Shown here piece after piece: positions 7,333-11,989 of a stretch of 11,989 bases of DNA. The first letter of the stretch is position 1. Each line of letters starts with the position of its first letter. The notes under the pieces were generated by a model. The model was not told the DNA's origin. It ran no database searches and saw nothing but the letters and a program-made list of their open reading frames with translations. The translations under genes were made by a program, and so were the position numbers. This DNA comes from JABDPF01 sp036351575 (lineage in GTDB: Bacteria; Pseudomonadota; Gammaproteobacteria; Xanthomonadales; SZUA-36): contig JAZBPJ010000188.1 of the NCBI GenBank assembly GCA_036351575.1, positions 1 to 11,989 of the forward strand, written 5' to 3'.

Positions 7333-8698
7333 CGAGTGCTTCCCGCCAGCCCGGGTAGAACTGGTCGGCGTCGGCCTGGAAGCTTAGAAAAGCGCGCGCC
7401 AGCTCGGGGTGATCCTTGGCGTAGTCGACCAGGTTGACACCCGCGCGCCACGCCTCGTGCGACTGGCGCAGCGACTTCGCGCCGGCCGTGCCGCCGTCGA
7501 CGTGCCCGAAAGCGCCGCCGCCGGAGGTCTGGATGACGTTCGAGTGACCCAGGTTGTCAAAGAAGCCGGGCAGCCGCAGCGCGTTCATGCCGCCGGAGAT
7601 GATCGGCGTGGTGGCTTTCATGCCCTGCCAGGTCTGGCGGAAGTAGGGGCCCTGCGCGTCGTCCTGCTCCAGCATGTAGGCGATCGCCTTGTCGGCGTTT
7701 TCACCTTCCATCTTGCCGAAGCCCATGGTGCCGGTGTGGATGCCGCTGGCGCCCGAGAGACGCGACATCTTGCAGTGTACGAAGGCCGTGTAGCCGCGCT
7801 GCGTCTGCGGCGAGGTGACGGCGCCGTGGCCGGCCCGGTGGTAGTGCAGGAACTGGCCCGGGAAATTGCGCCGCGCGACGGTCACTGCCGTCGGGCCGGC
7901 AACGTAACCGTCCACCAGGAAGGCGACGTGGTCCGCGTTGCCCGCGAAGGTCTCGAGGATGTACTCGCCGCGGGCGATCATTTCAGCCGGGTCGTCGGCG
8001 GTGATGTTGGCCGAAAACAGCTTGGCCTCGCCGGTATCCTGCTGGGCGCGTTCCATGGCCTCGGCGACCAGGGCGATGGTTTCTTTCAGCGGAGCGAAAA
8101 CCTGGTTGCCCTGGGGTTCGTCGTTCTTGATGAAATCGCCGCCCAGCCAGAAGTCGTAGCAGGCGTCGGCAAAGGGCTGCGGGCGCAGGCCCAGCTTGGG
8201 CTTGATGATCGTGCCGACGACCATGCCGCCGTTGACCATGTCGCGGCCGAGCACGCGCCACATGTCCTGGATGTTCATCGCCGGGCCGTCGAACAGTCTC
8301 AGGAATTCCGGCGGCACGTAGAAATCGTGCATCTTGGCGTACTCGACGTCACCCATGCCCTGGTTGTTGCCGATGGCCAGCGTGAGGAACGAAGCCAGCA
8401 TCGCCCGGCCGTCGATGATGTTGCGGTCGAACAGGTCGGTCGGGTAGGCGATCTTCATCAGTTCCCTGTCCGGGTCGATCTCGTACACCAGCGCATCCAC
8501 GCCGCGGGTGAAATCATCCGTGGTGGAAACGTCCACGTTGGTCCCGGTCGAGGACTCGGCCGCGAAATGGGCCGCCGTTTCCAGGTAACCGTAACCTTCC
8601 TTGGGCTTCATGATGTAGGCGCAGAGAACGTGTCTGCCTCCGGCGATCAGTTCTTCTTCGCGAAGATCGAGGTCTGCGTAGCGATTCGATTGGTCCAT
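7319..8698 (-). CDS. cbbM: Ribulose-1,5-bisphosphate carboxylase/oxygenase, form II
   Basis: Form II RuBisCO large subunit, 459 residues, which fixes CO2 onto ribulose-1,5-bisphosphate to give two 3-phosphoglycerates. The catalytic residues fall on Rhodospirillum rubrum numbering without gaps: Asn111, Lys166 and Lys168 (TIIKPKLGL), carbamylated Lys191 with Asp193 and Glu194 (GGDFIKNDEPQ), His287 (HYHRAGHGA), His321, loop-6 Lys329 (MGFGKMEG) and Ser368 (ISGGMN). Nothing essential is missing. There is no small-subunit gene, as expected for form II. AGGAGA sits just before the ATG. The gene starts 39 bases after the prk stop and overlaps the phosphatase gene. Form II enzymes have low CO2/O2 specificity, which fits a low-oxygen, high-CO2 habitat. 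Confidence 0.99.
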   Translation of the reverse strand: MDQSNRYADLDLREEELIAGGRHVLCAYIMKPKEGYGYLETAAHFAAESSTGTNVDVSTTDDFTRGVDALVYEIDPDRELMKIAYPTDLFDRNIIDGRAMLASFLTLAIGNNQGMGDVEYAKMHDFYVPPEFLRLFDGPAMNIQDMWRVLGRDMVNGGMVVGTIIKPKLGLRPQPFADACYDFWLGGDFIKNDEPQGNQVFAPLKETIALVAEAMERAQQDTGEAKLFSANITADDPAEMIARGEYILETFAGNADHVAFLVDGYVAGPTAVTVARRNFPGQFLHYHRAGHGAVTSPQTQRGYTAFVHCKMSRLSGASGIHTGTMGFGKMEGENADKAIAYMLEQDDAQGPYFRQTWQGMKATTPIISGGMNALRLPGFFDNLGHSNVIQTSGGGAFGHVDGGTAGAKSLRQSHEAWRAGVNLVDYAKDHPELARAFLSFQADADQFYPGWREALDVTG

Positions 8699-8737
8699 GG
8701 TGCTCTCCTGTGTAAATTCAGTCTTGGCTGTTCGGCT

Positions 8738-9634
8738 TCAGGCGACGGGCTTGCGCGGTCCGCCGGCCCGGCGGCTGCGCTCGATGAGTTGCAGGATCAT
8801 CGGCGTCAGGATCAACTGCATCGCCAGCGGCTGCTTGTTGCCCGGGATGACGATGGAATTGGCGCGCGACATGAAGCTGCCGTGAATCATCGACGTCAGG
8901 TAAGGGAAATCGATGCCGCGCGGATTGGCGAACCGGATGACGACCATCGATTCGTCCGGGGTCGGAATCCAGCGTGCGCAGAACGCGTTCGAGGTATCGA
9001 CCGTCGGCACGCGCTGGAAATTGATGTCGGTCTGCGAAAACTGCGGGCAGATGTAGTCCAGGTAATCCGGCATGCGGCGCAGGATGGTGTCCTTGATCAC
9101 GTCGTGCGAATAGCCGCGCTCGAGGTTGTCGCGAAAGATTTTCTGGATCCACTCCAGGTTGACGACCGGAACCACGCCGATTTTCAGATCGCAATGCTGC
9201 GCCACGTTCACGTCTTCGGTCACGACCGCGCCATGCAGTCCTTCGTAGAACAGTAATTCGGTTTCGCCGGGTATCTCGAACCAGTCGGTAAAGGTGCCCG
9301 GAGGGCTGCCGTATTTTTCCGCTTCGTGGTCGTCATGGACGTAGTGACGCGTTTTGCCGCCGCCGGTTTCGCCGAATTCGCGGAATACCTGCTCCAGGTC
9401 TTCGAGGCGGTTGGCCTGCGGACCGAAGTGGCTGAAATGGCGGTTGCCTTTTTCTTCTTCCTCGGCCATCACGCGCTTCATTTCCGTGCGGTCGTAACGG
9501 TGGAAGGCGTCACCCTCGATGTAGGCGGCGGTGATTTTTTCGCGCCGGAAAATGCGCTCGAAGGTCTTTTTGACCGAGGTCGTGCCGGCGCCCGAAGAAC
9601 CGGTGACGGAGATGATGGGGTGTTTCTTTGACAT
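8738..9634 (-). CDS. prk: Phosphoribulokinase (class I, proteobacterial)
   Basis: Phosphoribulokinase, 298 residues, makes ribulose-1,5-bisphosphate from ribulose-5-phosphate and ATP, the committed step that feeds RuBisCO. The P-loop is GSSGAGTTS (12-20). Residues known from the Rhodobacter sphaeroides enzyme are present at matching positions: Asp42, His45, Arg49, Lys53, His100, Glu131, Lys165, Arg168, Asp169 and Arg173. Length and order are those of the bacterial octameric class I type. It lacks the redox-regulated cysteine arrangement of plant enzymes; bacterial class I enzymes are usually NADH-activated. AAGGAG lies six bases before the ATG at 9634, and the fbp stop is 14 bases upstream. 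It is the second gene of the operon. Confidence 0.98.
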   Translation of the reverse strand: MSKKHPIISVTGSSGAGTTSVKKTFERIFRREKITAAYIEGDAFHRYDRTEMKRVMAEEEEKGNRHFSHFGPQANRLEDLEQVFREFGETGGGKTRHYVHDDHEAEKYGSPPGTFTDWFEIPGETELLFYEGLHGAVVTEDVNVAQHCDLKIGVVPVVNLEWIQKIFRDNLERGYSHDVIKDTILRRMPDYLDYICPQFSQTDINFQRVPTVDTSNAFCARWIPTPDESMVVIRFANPRGIDFPYLTSMIHGSFMSRANSIVIPGNKQPLAMQLILTPMILQLIERSRRAGGPRKPVA

Positions 9635-9648
9635 GTGCGACTCCTTGT

Positions 9649-10704
9649 TCAGCGGCTTCGGAAGAGCCCGCGCTCGCCGAACAGCTGCGAGCGTTCGTGC
9701 GCCGGCTGCACTTCAGCGTAGTAGTGGTTGATCAGCTTGACCTCGTTGCGCGAACCGAAAATCAGCGGTACGCGCTGGTGAATACTCCTGGGTTCGACCT
9801 CCATGACGCGCTCGCGGCCCGTCGTGGCTCCGCCGCCCGCCTGTTCCACCAGGAACGCGATCGGGTTGCCCTCGTAGGCGAGCCGCAGGCGACCCTCCTG
9901 GTACTGGGCTCTCCGGTCCGACGGGTAGAGGAATATTCCGCCGCGAACCATGATGCGGTGACATTCCGCGACCAGGGATGCGATCCATCTCGTGTTGTAG
10001 TTCTTTTGGTGCGGCCCTTCCTCGCCGCTGAAGCAGTCGTCGATGTAAGCGCGGATGTGCCCGTCCCAGCGGCGGAAATTCGAGGTGTTGATCGCGAATT
10101 CGTGGGTGTCTTCGGGTATCCGGATGTTCGGCTGGGTCAGGCAGAACTCGCCGGTGTCCGGGTTCAGCGTGAAGATGTGGGTGCCGTTGCCCAGCGTCAG
10201 CACCAGTGCCGTCTGCGGCCCGTAGATTACGTAGCCGGCGGCCAACTGGTGAATGCCGGCCTGCAGGAAACAATCGGTTTCCGATTCGCCCTTGTCACAG
10301 GCCATGGGCATGACCGAGAAGATCGTGCCGATCGACACGTTGGTGTCGATGTTCGATGAGCCGTCCAGCGGATCGATCGCCACGTAAAGGGGTTTGCCGG
10401 GATTGACCGGCATCGGCTGGTCCAGTTCTTCGGAGGCGATGTACGCGACCGGGCTGTCGCGCAGTTCGTCGATCACGATGTCGTTGGCGCGAACGTCGAG
10501 CGCGGCCTGCTCGTCGCCGTCCGCGTTCTGGCCCTGCGCGCTGCCCAGCACGTTGCCGGTGAGCGCTCCCAGGGCGATGATCTCGGCAATGGAAACGCAG
10601 GCCTCGGCGACGGCCCTCACGGTCTCCGCGACCTCCTGTTTCAATGGCCCGCTGTCGCTGCAGTGGTCGGCGAGAAAACTCGTCAGGGTCTGGTGTTCGG
10701 TCAT
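9649..10704 (-). CDS. fbp: Fructose-1,6-bisphosphatase class I
   Basis: Class I fructose-1,6-bisphosphatase, 351 residues, hydrolyses fructose-1,6-bisphosphate in the regenerative arm of the CBB cycle and in gluconeogenesis. The metal-binding motif DPLDGSSNID is at 111-120 (Asp111, Asp114), preceded by the acidic pair Glu92-Glu93 (ASEEL). GGIFLYPSDRR (255-265), GRLRLAYE with Glu278, and the final EQAGGGATTG complete the sugar-phosphate site. Arg occupies the place of the Lys in GKLRL of animal and E. coli enzymes; other proteobacterial members also read GRLRL, so I do not regard it as a defect. ATG 10704 has GGAGGA eight bases upstream (10713-10718). A longer frame open to 10800 adds 32 residues unlike the family. 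It is the first gene of the operon, directly ahead of prk. Confidence 0.97.
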   Translation of the reverse strand: MTEHQTLTSFLADHCSDSGPLKQEVAETVRAVAEACVSIAEIIALGALTGNVLGSAQGQNADGDEQAALDVRANDIVIDELRDSPVAYIASEELDQPMPVNPGKPLYVAIDPLDGSSNIDTNVSIGTIFSVMPMACDKGESETDCFLQAGIHQLAAGYVIYGPQTALVLTLGNGTHIFTLNPDTGEFCLTQPNIRIPEDTHEFAINTSNFRRWDGHIRAYIDDCFSGEEGPHQKNYNTRWIASLVAECHRIMVRGGIFLYPSDRRAQYQEGRLRLAYEGNPIAFLVEQAGGGATTGRERVMEVEPRSIHQRVPLIFGSRNEVKLINHYYAEVQPAHERSQLFGERGLFRSR

Positions 10705-10857
10705 CGTGCCTGTCCTCCGGGACCGTGGTGCGCCGCATGCGAAGCCGGTGGTGCGTGGGTAAAACAGTCTAGGCGCCGCCCGGCAAGGCAGGAACATCAC
10801 AAAGCAGGGGGACTTGCACCCAAACGGGTGGGGAAAAAACCACCCGGGCGAGCGGAC
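10705..10857 (-). promoter_or_regulatory. Intergenic region upstream of the CBB operon
   Basis: This 153-base gap between the response regulator and fbp is the natural place for a CBB operon promoter. The best candidate I find is TAGACT as -10 with TTCCTG 17 bases upstream on the minus strand. The -35 is poor, as expected if an activator is needed. No clear CbbR-type T-N11-A dyad stood out by eye. The upstream part contains the inverted repeat listed separately. Confidence 0.3.
10825..10846 (-). terminator. Inverted repeat, possible weak terminator of the response-regulator gene
   Basis: A perfect 7-base stem (CGGGTGG/CCACCCG) with an 8-base loop begins 11 bases after the response-regulator stop. 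On the minus strand only three Ts follow the stem, so if it terminates at all it is a weak intrinsic terminator. The T-run in the loop could be misleading. A further GGGTG (10817-10821) can pair with the second arm instead. Confidence 0.35.
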
Positions 10858-11478
10858 TCAGGATTTCAGGTACAGCGCGATGGCCTGGCTGCGGCTGTTC
10901 ACGCCGAGCTTCTGGAATATGTTGCGCACGTGGAACTTGACCGTGTTCAGCGAGACATCGTGGCTGCGCGCGATCTGCTTGTTGGTGCGGCCGGTGGCGA
11001 GCTCGCTGAGCACTTCGAGTTCGCGCCGGGTCAGCGAGGACAGCGGGTTTTCAAACAGCTTGCGGACGTCGATGAAGGGAAACACCATCCGGCCGTTCGC
11101 CACGGCCTCGATGGTATCGAGCAGCACGGCGGGCTGTTCGCTCTTGGAGACGAAGCCGGCTCCGCCGTGACGCATGACCTGCGCCGGGACCACCGGGTCG
11201 ATGTCGCCCGTGTAAACGATCACGCGCGGCGGGAACTCTATTTTTCCGAGCTGGTCGAGGACAGCCCGGCCGTCGCATTTACCGATGATCCAGCCGATCA
11301 CGCCGACGTCGACCGGCTTTTCACTGACTTTTTGCAGGAAGGCCTCGCAACCGTCGGTGACGTGCACCAGTTCGAAGCGTTCGTCTTCGGACAGCAGCTG
11401 GCGCAGCGCTGCCTGGATAAGCGGATTCTTGTCGGCCACCGCTACCCGGATGGGTGCTTGTCGTAGAACTTCAGCCAT
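10858..11478 (-). CDS. LuxR/NarL-type response regulator with degenerate receiver
   Basis: A 206-residue cytosolic DNA-binding regulator of NarL/FixJ layout. The N-terminal receiver spans about 9-128 and the C-terminal LuxR helix-turn-helix about 147-206 (SSLTRRELEVLSELATGRTN, then KQIARSHDVSLNTVKFHVRN). The DNA-binding half looks fully normal. The receiver does not. Where the phosphoacceptor Asp normally ends the third strand, the sequence reads VGVIGWIIG, placing Gly62 there. The usual acidic pair near strand 1 is ADKNP, so Asp16 is kept and the second acid is Lys17. Thr90 (VYTGD) and Lys112 (FVSKSE) remain. It is therefore unlikely to be switched by aspartyl phosphorylation. It starts 15 bases after smpB and precedes the CBB operon on the same strand by 153 bases. 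Control of that operon is plausible but inferred. I see no partner histidine kinase. Confidence 0.9.
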   Translation of the reverse strand: MAEVLRQAPIRVAVADKNPLIQAALRQLLSEDERFELVHVTDGCEAFLQKVSEKPVDVGVIGWIIGKCDGRAVLDQLGKIEFPPRVIVYTGDIDPVVPAQVMRHGGAGFVSKSEQPAVLLDTIEAVANGRMVFPFIDVRKLFENPLSSLTRRELEVLSELATGRTNKQIARSHDVSLNTVKFHVRNIFQKLGVNSRSQAIALYLKS

Positions 11479-11493
11479 GCCGATTCGCTGCTT

Positions 11494-11976
11494 TCATCCC
11501 CTTTTCATGATACGCCCTTTCTGGCGTTCCCAGTCACGGTCTTTCTCGGTTTTGCGCTTGTCGTGCTGACGCTTGCCCTGCGCCATGCCGATCTCGACCT
11601 TCGCTTTACCGCGCGACCAGTACATCGCGGTGGGGATGACGGTGAAGCCCTTGCGGTCGACCGCGCCGATCAGCCGGTCGATCTCGCGCCGGTGGAGCAA
11701 TAATTTCCGGGTCCGCGTCGGGTCCGGCGTGATGTGCGTGGAGACCGTGGGCAGGGGATTGATCAGGCAGCCGAACAGGTACGCCTCGCCGTCCTTGAGC
11801 AGCACGTAGCTGTCCGAGAACTGCACGCGGCCCTCGCGCAGCGCCTTGACCTCCCAGCCCTCGAGTGCAATGCCGGCTTCGATGCGCTCCTCGATGTGGT
11901 ACTCGAACCGCGCGCGCTTGTTGACCGCGATGGTTTTCGAAGGGGTTTTTTTATCGTTTTTCATGGCTGCAGACAT
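11494..11976 (-). CDS. smpB: SsrA-binding protein SmpB
   Basis: SmpB, 160 residues, binds the tRNA-like domain of tmRNA and delivers it to stalled ribosomes. Family blocks are clear: NKRARFEYHIEERIEAGIAL, GWEVKALREGRV (40-51), SDSYVLLKDGEAYLFG (54-69), RTRKLLLHRREI (88-99) and the GKRQHDKR motif (134-141). The lysine/arginine-rich tail normally enters the mRNA channel. Length is typical. Two starts are possible, ATG 11976 or ATG 11964 (MKNDKK); neither has a strong ribosome site, and the difference is four residues. Its RNA partner is encoded at the other end of the window on the same strand. Confidence 0.97.
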   Translation of the reverse strand: MSAAMKNDKKTPSKTIAVNKRARFEYHIEERIEAGIALEGWEVKALREGRVQFSDSYVLLKDGEAYLFGCLINPLPTVSTHITPDPTRTRKLLLHRREIDRLIGAVDRKGFTVIPTAMYWSRGKAKVEIGMAQGKRQHDKRKTEKDRDWERQKGRIMKRG

Positions 11977-11989
11977 TCTACTATCGTTC

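Noticed and set aside
7409..9256. A long plus-strand open frame (about 615 residues) opposite cbbM and prk
   Set aside because: It is rich in His, Val, Asp and Arg with no recognisable domain, and runs antisense across two certain genes and their junction.
10705..10800. An N-terminal extension of fructose-1,6-bisphosphatase
   Set aside because: ATG 10704 has a strong ribosome site and family-like N-terminus; the extension is Arg/Pro-rich and lies in the expected promoter region.

Overview
The window looks like chromosomal DNA of a GC-rich, autotrophic gammaproteobacterium, probably a sulfur or other chemolithotroph living at low oxygen. This rests on three things. The tmRNA tag ANDDNYALAA is one residue from the E. 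coli tag. A form II RuBisCO operon is present. A complete oxygen-sensitive type of pyruvate:ferredoxin oxidoreductase lies beside it. No species can be named from the sequence alone.

Layout. Positions 1-345 (minus) hold most of the tmRNA gene ssrA, cut off at the left edge just before its CCA end, with a recognisable promoter at 365-393. Diverging from it on the plus strand are a VOC-fold protein (435-836) and a GTG-started ATP-grasp ligase (855-2069) of unknown product. After a 239-base leader comes a three-gene plus-strand operon (2309-6616). It encodes a three-part fusion (POR gamma, GltD-like FAD/NAD(P)H oxidoreductase, 2x[4Fe-4S] ferredoxin), then POR alpha, then POR beta. This meets, tail to tail and only 14 bases apart, a minus-strand Calvin-Benson-Bassham operon (6631-10704): fbp, prk, cbbM, cbbZ/gph. 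Upstream of that, on the same strand, are a LuxR-type response regulator with a degenerate receiver (10858-11478) and smpB (11494-11976).

How the genes work together. FBPase and phosphoribulokinase regenerate ribulose-1,5-bisphosphate, form II RuBisCO carboxylates it, and phosphoglycolate phosphatase removes the product of the oxygenase side reaction. The POR complex interconverts pyruvate with acetyl-CoA and CO2. It could connect CBB-derived C3 units to acetyl-CoA or run as a pyruvate synthase. Its fused NAD(P)H-oxidoreductase module suggests direct electron exchange with NAD(P)H rather than only with a free ferredoxin. The trans-translation partners smpB and ssrA lie at opposite ends on the same strand, so about 11 kb of carbon-metabolism genes sits between two genes that are neighbours in many relatives.

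The points most worth a second look are the POR-gamma/GltD/ferredoxin fusion, the pseudo-receiver regulator directly upstream of the CBB operon, and the split smpB/ssrA locus. I saw no CRISPR array, insertion sequence, tRNA gene or integrase.
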